DNA of 64,000 bases from JBGTGG01 sp964398945 (GCA_964398945.1 CAYNOT010000007.1:1-64000); one strand, 5' to 3'; counted from the first letter of the stretch, positions 16,798-26,742 are shown. The notes: generated from the sequence alone by a model not told the origin. Numbers and translations: made by a program.

Positions 16798-19593
16798 CTA
16801 TTCCCGGATCATCATCATGCGTGGCCCCCTTCTTCCGTTCATGCCCCCAAGTGGGTTCATTTGTTTGTTTAATGCATAGGTGAAACTGATCATCACAAAA
16901 CGGCCTAAAGAGTTCATGATTTCCCGCTCCACATAGTTGTTGTTGGCAGACTGTGTGACACCCAGGTTTCTATCCAACAAGTTTACCACTGCCAGTTTTA
17001 TCTCCCCACTATTTGCTTTCAAAATATACCTCGACAAAGAAATATTCAACAACGGTATTTTTTGTGTTTCCCCTCCTGCCTGGTTCGCATACACCAAATA
17101 ATCGAAATTGGAATTAAGGTTGTAATGTTTAAAAAATGTAAAATTTCCTTCTGCGGTATAGGCCTGGTTTAGAAAAGACTGGTTTCTGCTCTCATCTTCA
17201 TAAATAGAAAATTGATTGCTTAAATTGGCCCGCAGGCTGATATCAAAAACTTCTTTAAACCGATATTCATATCGAATGTTCCCGCCAATCACCTCATTCT
17301 GAATGGAACTCTGAACATCATCCAACAAGGAAAGATTTCTACTGTGGCGGGCATTCGCATTGATATTGATCCTGCTGCTGATTTTACTTATTGGGAATCC
17401 GAATGAGATATTTCCGTTGGCATTGAATGTACTTCCAAGGTTTACGGGAGTGGTTATGGTCCTATAGTCCTCATCAACAGTTTGTTTATTGACAATCGCA
17501 TTGTCTGTGTACGTGGCATTTAACCGTGCAAAGAAACTTGTGAAAGTACCAGGGTTAAAAGACGAATAGTTCAGCATCCAACGATGGTTATAGGCTGTGC
17601 CCAGGTTTGGGTTCCCAACATATAAATTCAACGCATTGCTATTATCAATAACCGGGGACAATTGTTGAATGGTCGGCTCTTGAACAGAGGTCTCATAATT
17701 TAAATTCAAACGCTTCGTAGAGGTGAAACTATAATTAAAAAACACCGCAGGAAGGAAATTATTAAACTGCTTATCGATAGTTGCATCATTCAACCTTAAC
17801 ACTCCACTCAAATCCGTGAATTGATAGGCACCGCCAACCGTTACTGTATAATCTTTATGGTTGAATTTGATATTTGCACCTGCCCGTTGATAGAGATATT
17901 GGCTTGAATAACGATTGCTTAACAAGATGTTGAATGTTTCATTACCATTGCTGGTATCATATACATCCCGGTCGACATTGTTATCATTTATTCGAATGGA
18001 ATAATTGGTTTCCAGGTACTTTCTGCCCCCAAGTGGCTCGGTGTATGAAACATTGACACCATAATTCTGGGTGCTGTTTTTCTGCGTGTTGCGTTGCCGT
18101 ATTTCAACCAGCGAATCAGTTGGTGTTTTAAAGTAGGTAATGTCCTGATAAAGTTGACCCTTGTTATCAGTCTCATTCATTGAAAACAAAAGGTTGCTTG
18201 AGAGTGTCCGGCCTTTTTTGTTGAACCGGTGCCTGAATAAAAGGTTATTGTTAAAAGTAAGTGCATCACCCGCACCAATTGATCTCATTTCGCTTTGGTT
18301 TTGCAGTGTGCCGTCTTCAAAACTATTCTCACCAAAAGAATGTACATCCACATCGGTTTGGTTGTAGGTCAGGTATGAGGTCAGCTTTAATGAATTGACC
18401 GAATCAATCTTATGGTCCAGGGTAAAATTTATTCGATGGCTCGAATTTGTATTTTGTTGCTTACTGTCTTCATGATAATAAAGATCATCCCTATTTGGAT
18501 AATAACTGATTCGATCTGTAGTCTTGTCCAAATCATGATCAATGAAATTATAAAAATAACTGCTCGTCAACTCCGTCTTCTTATTAAATACATCCGAAAA
18601 ATTGAGACCTGCAGCATAGTTCGTCATCAGTCCATTTTGGCGTCCACCCGAATTGATGGGTATGCTACTACCGCCATCGCCACCAATTTGAATACGCATA
18701 CCACCACCTCCTCCTCCGGAATTTAACCCTCCACTGTAGTTGAGATAGTCATTGATTGAAAACCCCTGCTCATTAATATTGTTGCCTTGACCAATAAATG
18801 AAAGTTGTTGCCCTTTTTTGAATCTGTTCAAACTTGCTTTTCCGGTATACCGCTTGTCTGTTCCAACACCACCCATCACGTTGCCAAAAACCCCGTTCCG
18901 TTTTTCTTCTTTCAGCTCCAAATTGATGGTTTTCTCGCGTTGCCCGTCATCAATTCCGGTAAATTCAGCCTGATCCGATTTTCTGTCAAAGACTTCAACT
19001 TTTTCAATTGCATCGGCAGGAAGATTTCGCGTTGCCAGTTTGGGGTCACGGCCAAAAAATTCACGGCCATCCACGGTTACTCTTTTCACCTCCTCGCCTT
19101 GCGCTTTTATTGTTCCATCATTTTCAACCTCCACACCGGGAAGTTTTTTCAGCAACTCTTCAACGTTGTCATTTTGTTTTGTTTTAAACGTTGTCGCATT
19201 GAACACGATGGTATCGCCTTTGATTTCTACCGGGGCTTTATCTCCCCGTACCACCACTTCATCTAATTCGGTCTTTGCTTCTTCCATTTTCGCAACACCG
19301 ATATCCACTACCAGTTGATCGGCTGTGGGTACGACCCGGTATGAAAAAGTTTTATGTCCCACAAACGTAACCCGAAGCATATACTCTGCCTTGTTTACAT
19401 TTTTCAATTCAAATGATCCATCGGCTTTTGAGGCGCCAAAGTTGACAAGTGAAGAATCCGTTGGGTTAAGGAGGATCACTGTTGCGGATGGCAACGGCTT
19501 ATCATCACCATCCAGCACCTGGCCTCTGATTGAAATTTTTTGTGCCAGCGCAGCCTGGCTTATTAATAAAAGGGCAAAAATTATTTTCTTCAT
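16798..19593 (-). CDS. TonB-type outer-membrane beta-barrel with regulatory-like domain
   Basis: About 931 residues from the ATG giving signal peptide MKKIIFALLLISQAALAQ. A carboxypeptidase-regulatory-like domain (about 20-105) is followed by a plug-like region (EVVVRGDKAPVEIKGDTIV, RVTVDGREFFGRDP) and a long Tyr/Asn-rich barrel ending in a Gly/Met/Arg tail (GGMNGRRGPRM). This matches the Bacteroidota 'outer membrane beta-barrel' family rather than a classical nutrient receptor. The gene just upstream encodes a GLPGLI protein with a similar Gly/Met/Arg-rich segment, a common pairing. Ligand unknown. Confidence 0.88.
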   Translation of the reverse strand: MKKIIFALLLISQAALAQKISIRGQVLDGDDKPLPSATVILLNPTDSSLVNFGASKADGSFELKNVNKAEYMLRVTFVGHKTFSYRVVPTADQLVVDIGVAKMEEAKTELDEVVVRGDKAPVEIKGDTIVFNATTFKTKQNDNVEELLKKLPGVEVENDGTIKAQGEEVKRVTVDGREFFGRDPKLATRNLPADAIEKVEVFDRKSDQAEFTGIDDGQREKTINLELKEEKRNGVFGNVMGGVGTDKRYTGKASLNRFKKGQQLSFIGQGNNINEQGFSINDYLNYSGGLNSGGGGGGMRIQIGGDGGSSIPINSGGRQNGLMTNYAAGLNFSDVFNKKTELTSSYFYNFIDHDLDKTTDRISYYPNRDDLYYHEDSKQQNTNSSHRINFTLDHKIDSVNSLKLTSYLTYNQTDVDVHSFGENSFEDGTLQNQSEMRSIGAGDALTFNNNLLFRHRFNKKGRTLSSNLLFSMNETDNKGQLYQDITYFKTPTDSLVEIRQRNTQKNSTQNYGVNVSYTEPLGGRKYLETNYSIRINDNNVDRDVYDTSNGNETFNILLSNRYSSQYLYQRAGANIKFNHKDYTVTVGGAYQFTDLSGVLRLNDATIDKQFNNFLPAVFFNYSFTSTKRLNLNYETSVQEPTIQQLSPVIDNSNALNLYVGNPNLGTAYNHRWMLNYSSFNPGTFTSFFARLNATYTDNAIVNKQTVDEDYRTITTPVNLGSTFNANGNISFGFPISKISSRININANARHSRNLSLLDDVQSSIQNEVIGGNIRYEYRFKEVFDISLRANLSNQFSIYEDESRNQSFLNQAYTAEGNFTFFKHYNLNSNFDYLVYANQAGGETQKIPLLNISLSRYILKANSGEIKLAVVNLLDRNLGVTQSANNNYVEREIMNSLGRFVMISFTYALNKQMNPLGGMNGRRGPRMMMIRE

Positions 19594-19611
19594 TGGCAAT
19601 AAATTAAAAGA

Positions 19612-19640
19612 GGGTTTCGACAAGCTCAACCTGACAACTT
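19612..19640. repeat. Dispersed TTTCGACAAGCTCAACCTGAC element
   Basis: A short element upstream of the barrel gene. Partly repeated at 19671-19692 and, in related form, at 56090-56116. No ORF; looks like a genome-wide intergenic repeat. Confidence 0.5.
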
Positions 19641-19716
19641 CTACAGGCTTGCCTTAAGAACCTTTTAGCTCATACAAGTTCAACTTGACAAGTAGTGTTT
19701 TCAAGATGGCTTCAAA

Positions 19717-20463
19717 TCAATTCTGGATGATCATTGTTCTCCCATCCCCGCCACGCTTTTGCATTTCCTCACGCATCATTGCGCGAAATTCCGAACCGGA
19801 AATTGGCGTTCCTCCGGAAGGTACTTTGATGTCTTTTTTTCCTAACACTTTTTCTTCAATTTTTAAGGCCACGATTGTACGTTCACCATTGTTTACATCC
19901 AACGCGAGGATTACCCCGGGCAAAGCACCATAGGTTTCCGGTCCCATAAACATTCCCAATTTATCTGTGTACCATGCCACTACTTCTGTTTTACGCTCTT
20001 CATCAGTATAGTATGCTTGCTTACATGCATACCCTAAAATCTCTTTTGTTCCGGTACCAAATTTCCAGGGCGTGATTTGAATCGTATCGGTGACCAAATA
20101 CTTCTTGCCATTGAACTCTTGTTGGGACAACCGGATTTGATCTTCATGGTTTACATAAATTTCAGTTCCGGCACCGCCCATTCTAAGACGCATGCGTCCA
20201 CCTCCGCCATTCGAACTAAACTCCGCATCTTCCTCCGCTTCCGCCTGGGGTTTATACATCGATTCTGCTCCGTTATAAAAGAGGTCTGCCTTGCGCACGA
20301 TAAATTCAGGGATCATGCTTTTCATCGATTCCCTTTCCGGTGGGATTCTTTTCCACATATTCATGGTCGATTCATAGGTGATCACACCCTGTGTTTGTGC
20401 CATTGTGAAATGGGCAAAGATCACCATTACAATGGCCCCGGGGATACTGATTATTTTCTTCAT
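19717..20463 (-). CDS. GLPGLI family protein
   Basis: A 248-residue secreted protein with signal peptide (MKKIISIPGAIVMVIFAHFTMAQ). The family is named for a GLPGLI motif, here YGALPGVILAL near residue 195. GLPGLI genes typically accompany outer-membrane barrels in Bacteroidota, as here. It contains a Gly/Met/Arg segment (GGGGRMRLRMGGAG) resembling the tail of the neighbouring barrel. Function unknown; probably periplasmic. Confidence 0.88.
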   Translation of the reverse strand: MKKIISIPGAIVMVIFAHFTMAQTQGVITYESTMNMWKRIPPERESMKSMIPEFIVRKADLFYNGAESMYKPQAEAEEDAEFSSNGGGGRMRLRMGGAGTEIYVNHEDQIRLSQQEFNGKKYLVTDTIQITPWKFGTGTKEILGYACKQAYYTDEERKTEVVAWYTDKLGMFMGPETYGALPGVILALDVNNGERTIVALKIEEKVLGKKDIKVPSGGTPISGSEFRAMMREEMQKRGGDGRTMIIQN

Positions 20464-20594
20464 GCTATTTAGTTTTGGGGATTCAAGATTTTAATGCTGT
20501 AAAACTAGGGCATTGGATGACAGAACATGGTTAATGGTTCTGAAAGCAATGTTAATTAATGTTAAAAGAAGAAGATTGTGCCATTGTTAGCCGT

Positions 20595-20602
20595 TACTTT
20601 TG
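20595..20602 (+). promoter_or_regulatory. -7 promoter element, near-leaderless
   Basis: TACTTTTG lies only four bases before the kinase ATG chosen here. If used, the transcript would start at or next to the ATG. It supports the ATG at 20607 over an in-frame ATG 48 bases upstream. No clear TTG at the ideal distance. Confidence 0.45.
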
Positions 20603-20606
20603 CACC

Positions 20607-22007
20607 ATGTCGGTTAAAAAAAACAGGCTTACGCTATTGTTAATGGCAGTCAGCATTCTGCTGCTGCTTGTGTTGCAATACTTTTGGTTAAAGAGTAGCT
20701 ATCAAAATGAACGCGAACAACTGCGGAAGGAAACTTCTTCGCTGTTCAGAAATACAATTATGGTTATCCAAGATTCACTCATCCAACAGCGAATCAAATT
20801 CATACCGGATAGTCTGCATGGAGCCAGGGTGCAATATTGGAGAGAGCAGCATAGCCGGAACGATTCCGTACAATTGAATTTCCAGGATCGGGAAGCCCGC
20901 GTACAAATATTTGTCTCCGGTGACTCCCCCGATTCCTTGCAACGGATATTGCGGCCATTGACTGAACGTATGCAAGCAGGGCAACGAAATTTTGTGGTAC
21001 GCCTGGACCGTGACTCACTGAACATGGATTCAGTTTTACTGGTATTAAAAAACACATTCACCAACAACGCTGTGAATTTGCCATTCACTATCCATAGACT
21101 AGATAGAGGTGAAGAATTAACATCGAATGACAGCATCGTTACTGACCCGGTCCGGTTTCCACCTTTTGAACGGTATGCGTTGGTTATTCCGAACCCACAA
21201 CCCTTTCTGTGGAAGAAAATTGCCCCGCAAGTTTTGTTTTCCATTTTCCTGACCTTGCTCACTACTTCGTCATTTGTACTGATGTATAGAAGCCTGCGAA
21301 CCCAACAAAAACTTATGGCCATTAAAAATGATTTTATCAGTAATGTGTCACATGAACTTAAAACACCTGTAGCCACCGTAAGTGTTGCCATCGAGGCGTT
21401 GAAGAATTTTCACGCGTTAAACAATCCGGCAAAAACTGCCGAGTATCTCGACATTGCCCAGAATGAATTAAACCGGCTCACGTTGATGACAGATAAAATT
21501 TTAAAGGCAGCCGTTTTCGAAAATCAAGGACTTTCTTTTCAAAAAGAAAAAGTTAATCTCACCGCAATTATCGAAAGTGTATTGGCTTCCCTAAAACTGG
21601 TGATCGAAAAACAAGATGCCGCCATTCATTTCAATGCAGGAAGTGAACTGTCTTTTGTGTTGGGTGATGACGCCCACCTTACTAACATGATTTACAACCT
21701 CATTGATAATGCACTAAAGTACAGTCTCGATAAAACAGAAATCACAATTTCTCTTTCTGAAAAAGAAAAAGAAATTGTTTTGTCCATTCAAGACAATGGC
21801 ATTGGCATTGCCCCTGAGCATCACAAAAAGGTTTTTGAACGTTTCTTCCGCGTACCTTCAGGGGATATTCACAATACGAAAGGGTACGGGCTTGGATTGA
21901 GCTACGTAGCGGATGTGGTTGCAAAACATGGTGGCCGGATAAAAATTGACAGTGCATTGAGCAAAGGCAGTCGTTTTTACATTTATCTTCCAAACACAAA
22001 TGGCTAA
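20607..22007 (+). CDS. Sensor histidine kinase (HisKA type)
   Basis: About 466 residues. Two membrane helices (about 8-27 and 206-228) flank a periplasmic sensor region of unknown ligand. HisKA has the phospho-histidine in NDFISNVSHELKTPVATV. HATPase_c has N-box MIYNLIDNALKYS, G1 DNGIGIAPEH and G2 KGYGLGLSYV. Its end overlaps the next gene by eight bases, making a co-translated two-component pair with the OmpR-type regulator. Divergent from the GLPGLI/barrel genes, which it might control (inference). Confidence 0.93.
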   Translation: MSVKKNRLTLLLMAVSILLLLVLQYFWLKSSYQNEREQLRKETSSLFRNTIMVIQDSLIQQRIKFIPDSLHGARVQYWREQHSRNDSVQLNFQDREARVQIFVSGDSPDSLQRILRPLTERMQAGQRNFVVRLDRDSLNMDSVLLVLKNTFTNNAVNLPFTIHRLDRGEELTSNDSIVTDPVRFPPFERYALVIPNPQPFLWKKIAPQVLFSIFLTLLTTSSFVLMYRSLRTQQKLMAIKNDFISNVSHELKTPVATVSVAIEALKNFHALNNPAKTAEYLDIAQNELNRLTLMTDKILKAAVFENQGLSFQKEKVNLTAIIESVLASLKLVIEKQDAAIHFNAGSELSFVLGDDAHLTNMIYNLIDNALKYSLDKTEITISLSEKEKEIVLSIQDNGIGIAPEHHKKVFERFFRVPSGDIHNTKGYGLGLSYVADVVAKHGGRIKIDSALSKGSRFYIYLPNTNG

Positions 22008-22689
22008 AGTAAAAATCCTGTATGTAGAAGATGAACCGTTCCTCGGACGCATCGTAAAAGAAAGTTTGGAAAGCCGCGACTTTGAAGTGGTGATGGTTAC
22101 GGATGGAAAAGAAGCGCTATCACAATTCAAAATTTCAAAACCAGATATTTGTGTCCTCGATATCATGCTCCCCACAAAAGATGGCTATACCATTGCGCAA
22201 GAAATCCGAAAACTCAATCCTGCTATCCCCCTGATTTTTGTTACTGCCAAAACACAAACTGAAGATGTGCTGAAAGGCTTTGCAGTAGGCGGCAATGATT
22301 TCTTGCGCAAGCCCTTTAGCATGGAAGAACTGATTGCACGCATCCATAATTTACTTGCCATTTCAGGGAATGGAAATAAAACCACAGGTGAAAAGATCGC
22401 GCTAGGGAAATATGATTTTTATCCCAACCGGTACGAACTTCATTTTGATAAGGAAGTAAAAAAGCTTTCACACCGCGAAGCCAGCCTGCTTGAAGTACTT
22501 GCTTCATCGCCAAACAAAACCATCGAACGAAAAGAAATCCTATTAAAACTTTGGGGCGATGATTCTTTTTTCAATTCCAGGAACCTGGATGTGTACATCA
22601 CCAAAATCCGGGACTATCTGAAAAATGATCCTGCCATAGAGATTATTACCATTAAAGGGATTGGCTATCGGTTTGTATTCGGTGATTAG
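22000..22689 (+). CDS. OmpR/PhoB-type response regulator
   Basis: A 229-residue regulator. The receiver has acidic residues in YVEDEPFLG, the phosphoacceptor aspartate in VLDIMLPTKDGY and lysine in FLRKPFS. A winged-helix DNA-binding domain follows, ending DVYITKIRDYLKNDP and IKGIGYRFV, the hallmark of the OmpR class. Partner of the kinase it overlaps. Confidence 0.95.
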   Translation: MAKVKILYVEDEPFLGRIVKESLESRDFEVVMVTDGKEALSQFKISKPDICVLDIMLPTKDGYTIAQEIRKLNPAIPLIFVTAKTQTEDVLKGFAVGGNDFLRKPFSMEELIARIHNLLAISGNGNKTTGEKIALGKYDFYPNRYELHFDKEVKKLSHREASLLEVLASSPNKTIERKEILLKLWGDDSFFNSRNLDVYITKIRDYLKNDPAIEIITIKGIGYRFVFGD

Positions 22690-22720
22690 GCCCTTCGGAT
22701 TGAAAGAATAAACTAAATTG

Positions 22721-22795
22721 TGAAGTGTACTGGACTCGAACCAGTGACCCCTACCCTGTCAAGGTAGTGCTCTAAACCAACTGAGCTAACACTCC
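22721..22795 (-). tRNA. tRNA-Val (GAC)
   Basis: Folded by eye. The acceptor stem GGAGTGT pairs with ACACTTC through one G-U, the D arm contains AGCTCAGTTGG, and the anticodon stem CTACC/GGTAG encloses loop TTGACAG (anticodon GAC). The T arm is ACTGG-TTCGAGT-CCAGT. The discriminator base is A; the CCA end is not encoded. Confidence 0.93.
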
Positions 22796-22832
22796 GAAAA
22801 TTGCTACAAGTTGCAAGTTACAGGTTTAGATA

Positions 22833-23702
22833 CTAATCTTCAATTAAAACACCCATCTTCCCTTTTTGATAATCGCGCATGGCCTCCATGATTTGTGTTT
22901 GGTTGTTCATCACAAAAGGACCATGACTAACCACTTCTTCATTCAAGGGCATTCCACTCAATAATAAGATGCGCGTATCTTCCAGTGCCTGAAAAGAAAT
23001 CCCTTCCCCATCATTTTTGAAATGCACCACATGCAATTCTTCTACTAAACCAAAACCTTCCACTGAAATCTTTCCGTCCAGCAAATAGAGCATTGCATTG
23101 TGCCCGGCAGGAAGCGGGATTGAAATTTTCCCATCTTTCTTTGCTTCAATTGTTGCTGCGTTTATTGGTGAGTATGTGGGCACTCTCCCTTTTTTGTCAA
23201 ACAAAGTACCTGCCACCACACGGCCCGCAATCAAGCCATCATCCGATTGGAAAATTTCCATGTCCCTTTTTTCAACCGGATAGTATGCGGGCTGTTCCAT
23301 TTTAAACTTCGCGGGTGTGTTTACCCAGAGCTGCACAATTTCTTGCCGACCGCCAATTTCATGGATATCATCCGGTGGCCGCTCACTGTGGATAATGCCC
23401 ATCCCGGCATTCATCCATTGCACACCACCTTCATAAATCACACTATCATTCCCGCGACTATCGCGATGATGCACGCCACCTTTAAATACAAACGTGACCG
23501 GGGAAAACCCGCGGTGCGGATGCGGGCCAACACCGGCATATTTCGGTGCCAGGTGCTTGGGGACTTTTACATTCGCATGGTGCAATAAAAGGAATGGGTC
23601 AATTTGTTGCACGTGTTGTGTAGGAAAGGGCTGCCTTACGGGCAACCCTCCCATATCAACAGTCTGCGCATATAGTAGTCTTGAAACAGTTCTGTTTTTC
23701 AT
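22833..23702 (-). CDS. Pirin family protein
   Basis: A 289-residue bicupin. N-terminal metal-binding pirin motifs include PHPHRGFSPVTFVFKGGVHHRDSRG in two parts (about residues 60-85), then MNAGMGIIHSER with the second histidine set. The C-terminal pirin cupin follows (about 180-280). Pirins bind Fe; some act as quercetinases, but the physiological substrate here is unknown. Next to a second pirin of a different subtype. Confidence 0.9.
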   Translation of the reverse strand: MKNRTVSRLLYAQTVDMGGLPVRQPFPTQHVQQIDPFLLLHHANVKVPKHLAPKYAGVGPHPHRGFSPVTFVFKGGVHHRDSRGNDSVIYEGGVQWMNAGMGIIHSERPPDDIHEIGGRQEIVQLWVNTPAKFKMEQPAYYPVEKRDMEIFQSDDGLIAGRVVAGTLFDKKGRVPTYSPINAATIEAKKDGKISIPLPAGHNAMLYLLDGKISVEGFGLVEELHVVHFKNDGEGISFQALEDTRILLLSGMPLNEEVVSHGPFVMNNQTQIMEAMRDYQKGKMGVLIED

Positions 23703-23707
23703 TTTTT

Positions 23708-24421
23708 TTATTTCACCTCCATCGGTACTTCCACCAATAAAATTTTAGAATCTTGTTTTGCCACAATGGATACTTTTTCTGTTTCCCAAATACCAATGGC
23801 ATCACGTTTGTTTAATTTTTTACCTGCTACTTCAAGCTCACCTTCTACCACAAAAACATACACGCCATTATTTTTTATGTTGAGCACATATTCTTTCTCA
23901 AAATCTTTTGAAAAGTCGGCCAACGAAATACAGGCGTCCTGGTTGATGGTAAGCGCGCTTCCGCCCGTTGGGGAAACAACTATCTGAAATTTATTTACCC
24001 GATCTTCTGGATGAAAGGTTTTTTGTTCATAGCGCGGGGCAATGTTTTTCTCTTTTGGAAAAATCCAAAGTTGGAAAAAATTTACAGGATCAGTTTTCGA
24101 AGCGTTAAACTCGGAATGTTCCAGTCCGGTACCTGCACTCATGATTTGCACATCATTGGTGGCGATCACTTCACTGGTTCCGGTAGTATCCTTATGCGCC
24201 AATGCACCGGCAGTAGGTATCGAAACAATCTCCATGTTATCATGCGGATGTTGCCCGAATCCTGCACCGCCTTTTACAACGTCATCGTTCAAGACGCGGA
24301 GTGCACCAAAGTGGATTTTAAGCGGATCGTAAAAACTTGAAAAACTGAAAGAATGATGGGAATCCAACCATCCGTGGTTGGCGTGGCCCCTTTCGTTGGC
24401 CGGATGAAAAATCGTTTTCAT
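23708..24421 (-). CDS. Pirin family protein (YhhW/quercetinase-like)
   Basis: A 237-residue bicupin starting close to the cupin core: ANERGHANHGWLDSHHSFSF, then QHPHDNMEIVSIPT and MSAGTGLEHSEFN, giving the usual His/His/His/Glu metal site. The short N-terminus and motif spacing match the YhhW subfamily, whose E. coli member degrades quercetin in vitro. Five bases upstream of the other pirin gene and in the same direction, so co-transcribed. Confidence 0.9.
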   Translation of the reverse strand: MKTIFHPANERGHANHGWLDSHHSFSFSSFYDPLKIHFGALRVLNDDVVKGGAGFGQHPHDNMEIVSIPTAGALAHKDTTGTSEVIATNDVQIMSAGTGLEHSEFNASKTDPVNFFQLWIFPKEKNIAPRYEQKTFHPEDRVNKFQIVVSPTGGSALTINQDACISLADFSKDFEKEYVLNIKNNGVYVFVVEGELEVAGKKLNKRDAIGIWETEKVSIVAKQDSKILLVEVPMEVK

Positions 24422-24577
24422 TAAAATTGAAGAACCCCTCCTGAGGGTTTTATTATTCTGCTCTTATAAACAGAAAGGTAAAATTTTAGTTCCGATAAGT
24501 AATCCGTTTGTTCAATCTTTTCTGTTTACCAACGCGAGCGATATTGGGAAATGTGGAGCTGGTTTTTACTTTTGGGA

Positions 24578-25294
24578 ATGGTAAAATTCTACACCTGTTT
24601 TCAGCTCATTTTATTGGTGATCCTTTCGGGTTGCACCCCGAAAAATAATTTGCCAGTCGAGATTAACATTGTTGGCGCCATGCGAAATGTGATGATGAAA
24701 GGGCAACTCAGCGGGGCAATATCCCTGGATACGATCACGGAAAAATCACATCTCTATGGATTGGGGCCGATAGAATACCTGACAGGGGAAATTTTAATTG
24801 TTGATGGCCGTGCTTATAAGTCGACTGTAAAAAATGATTCGACTATGGTGGTGGAAGAAAGTTTTGATTTGAAAGCCCCTTTTTTCGTGTATGCAAATAT
24901 CAACGCATGGAATGACCAAGCCCTCCCCGATAGTATTGGAACCATTCCACAACTTGAACATTACCTTGATAAAATTTTCGCAGGCCAGCATACGCCAGTT
25001 GCATTCAGGATTGAGGGCATTGTCAAATCAGCAAGTATCCACGTTCTCAACCTCCCCGAAGGCAGCAAGGTCCAATCCCCTCAAGATGCACATGCGGGAC
25101 GGGTGGATTTTAAAATAGAAAATGAAGCCGTAACAATAGTCGGGTTTTTCTCCCGAAAGCATAAATCCATTTTCACCCATCATGATTCGTACCTGCACAT
25201 GCACCTGATCACTTCCGACAAAATGAAGATGGGGCATCTGGATAAGGTCCGTTTGAAACCGGGGGGTTTTCTATGGCTTCCTTCAGAAAAATAG
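24578..25294 (+). CDS. YceI-like domain lipoprotein
   Basis: About 238 residues from the chosen ATG, which gives a compact lipoprotein signal ending LVILSGC; another ATG lies nine codons upstream. The body resembles the YceI/acetolactate-decarboxylase-like lipocalin region, but the fit is to the variant with GLGPIEYLTGEILIVDGRAY and HLHMHLITSDKMKMGHLD. The latter is closer to acetolactate-decarboxylase-type proteins, with a His-rich metal-like segment. Assignment between these two is open. Confidence 0.55.
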   Translation: MVKFYTCFQLILLVILSGCTPKNNLPVEINIVGAMRNVMMKGQLSGAISLDTITEKSHLYGLGPIEYLTGEILIVDGRAYKSTVKNDSTMVVEESFDLKAPFFVYANINAWNDQALPDSIGTIPQLEHYLDKIFAGQHTPVAFRIEGIVKSASIHVLNLPEGSKVQSPQDAHAGRVDFKIENEAVTIVGFFSRKHKSIFTHHDSYLHMHLITSDKMKMGHLDKVRLKPGGFLWLPSEK

Positions 25295-25313
25295 CTATTA
25301 TAGAATAGTTGCG

Positions 25314-25321
25314 TACCTTTG
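25314..25321 (+). promoter_or_regulatory. -7 promoter element upstream of helicase
   Basis: TACCTTTG, 66 bp upstream of the DEAD-box gene and oriented towards it. No good TTG at 19 bases. Confidence 0.45.
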
Positions 25322-25387
25322 CCCTTTACTTAACGCCCGCACAACATTCCCCTCTGTTATTAATGCGGGACCAATTAATCCAATACC

Positions 25388-26656
25388 ATGCAATTTGAAG
25401 ACTTAAAGATTATAGCGCCTATTATTAAAGCGCTTCACGAAGAACAATACGAAACCCCGACCCCCATCCAGCAAAAGGCCATTCCGCTTGTCCTGAATAG
25501 AAATGATGTATTGGGAAGCGCGCAAACCGGAACCGGAAAAACGGCAGCTTTTGCAATCCCCATTCTTCAACATCTCTTTCAAGATCGGGATGGGAATAAA
25601 CCTTCCGGAAAAATCCATGCACTGGTTTTGACCCCCACCCGCGAGTTGGCGATTCAGATTGCCGAGAGCTTTACAGTCTATGGAAAATATACAGGAATCA
25701 GAAATACGGTAATCTTTGGTGGCGTTCCCCAACGATCGCAAGTGGAAGCTTTAAAAAAAGGAGTCGATGTATTGATTGCCACACCGGGCAGGTTGCTTGA
25801 TTTAATCGATCAGGGATATATCCGGTTGAACGATATCAAGTATTTTGTGCTTGACGAAGCTGACAGAATGTTGGACATGGGCTTTATCCACGACATTCAA
25901 AAAATAATCATGGAATTGCCCGTGCGCAGGCAATCGCTTTTCTTCTCTGCAACGATGCCTGATAACATTGTTACGCTGTCGCGAAAAATTTTGAGTGCAC
26001 CCAAGAAAATTGAGGTCAGCCCGGTTTCTTCTACCGCCAATACGATTCAGCAATATTTGTATTACACCAACAAAGCCACGAAGAAAGATTTATTGCTCCA
26101 CATTTTAAAAGATCCAAAAATCGATCAGGTACTCTTGTTCTCACGAACAAAACATGGTGCTGACAAAATCGTTCGGCACCTGAAAAGCAAAAACATTAAA
26201 ACTGCCGCCATCCATGGCGACAAAGCACAGAACCAACGTCAAAAGGCATTGACCTCATTGAAGGCCGGGGAGATCCGTGTGTTGGTAGCAACCGATATTG
26301 CCGCACGTGGTATTGATATCGATAAACTTAAACATGTTATCAACTACGACATCCCCAACATAGCTGAAACATACGTGCATCGTATTGGTCGATCCGGAAG
26401 GGCAGGTGAAGAAGGTATTGCGATTTCTATTTGTGAACCGGAAGAAAATGCTTTTGTCAAAGACATTGAAAAACTGATCAACAAAAGAATTGAAGTAGTA
26501 AAAGACAATCCCTTTCCCCAGACGGAAAAGGCAATGACCGAAAAGGAAAAGAAGGAATGGGAAAAAGAGAAGAACAGAAAAAAGATGGAGGAAATTGCTG
26601 CACGCAAGAAAAAGAAAAACAGTGTGGGCAGTTCAAAGTTTAGCAAACGAAGGTAA
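25388..26656 (+). CDS. DEAD-box RNA helicase (RhlE-like)
   Basis: A 422-residue ATP-dependent RNA helicase with the full motif set: Q motif (PTPIQQKAIP), I (AQTGTGKT), Ia (PTRELAIQ), II (VLDEADRMLDMGF), III (SAT), V (ATDIAARGIDI) and VI (HRIGRSGRAG). The lysine-rich tail from about residue 375 binds RNA non-specifically. The last residues (GSSKFSKRR) recur in a stray fragment 200 bp downstream. Likely role in rRNA maturation or RNA turnover at low temperature. Confidence 0.95.
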   Translation: MQFEDLKIIAPIIKALHEEQYETPTPIQQKAIPLVLNRNDVLGSAQTGTGKTAAFAIPILQHLFQDRDGNKPSGKIHALVLTPTRELAIQIAESFTVYGKYTGIRNTVIFGGVPQRSQVEALKKGVDVLIATPGRLLDLIDQGYIRLNDIKYFVLDEADRMLDMGFIHDIQKIIMELPVRRQSLFFSATMPDNIVTLSRKILSAPKKIEVSPVSSTANTIQQYLYYTNKATKKDLLLHILKDPKIDQVLLFSRTKHGADKIVRHLKSKNIKTAAIHGDKAQNQRQKALTSLKAGEIRVLVATDIAARGIDIDKLKHVINYDIPNIAETYVHRIGRSGRAGEEGIAISICEPEENAFVKDIEKLINKRIEVVKDNPFPQTEKAMTEKEKKEWEKEKNRKKMEEIAARKKKKNSVGSSKFSKRR

Positions 26657-26685
26657 AATCCCTTAACATTAATATAATTAGGGGG

Positions 26686-26719
26686 TCGTCACTCTGAGTG
26701 TTAGCGAAGAGTCTTTGGG
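26686..26719 (-). repeat. Dispersed element R1, inverted copy
   Basis: Reverse complement of the element CCCAAAGACTCTTCGCT...CTCTGAGTGACG. Further copies at 26958-26991 and 43004-43036. Part of a 600-bp gene-free stretch (26657-27263) made almost wholly of repeats plus one gene-tail relic. Confidence 0.75.
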
Positions 26720-26742
26720 AATTTGTCACTGGCTATCAACTT

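Noticed and set aside
18412..18726. 104-codon and other plus-strand frames inside the outer-membrane barrel gene
   Set aside because: They lie wholly within a clear coding gene on the other strand and show no domain or signal.
24432..24455. CCCTC/GAGGG hairpin between the pirin and YceI-like genes as a terminator
   Set aside because: It lies between divergent gene starts, so there is no transcript for it to end; the T-run is weak.
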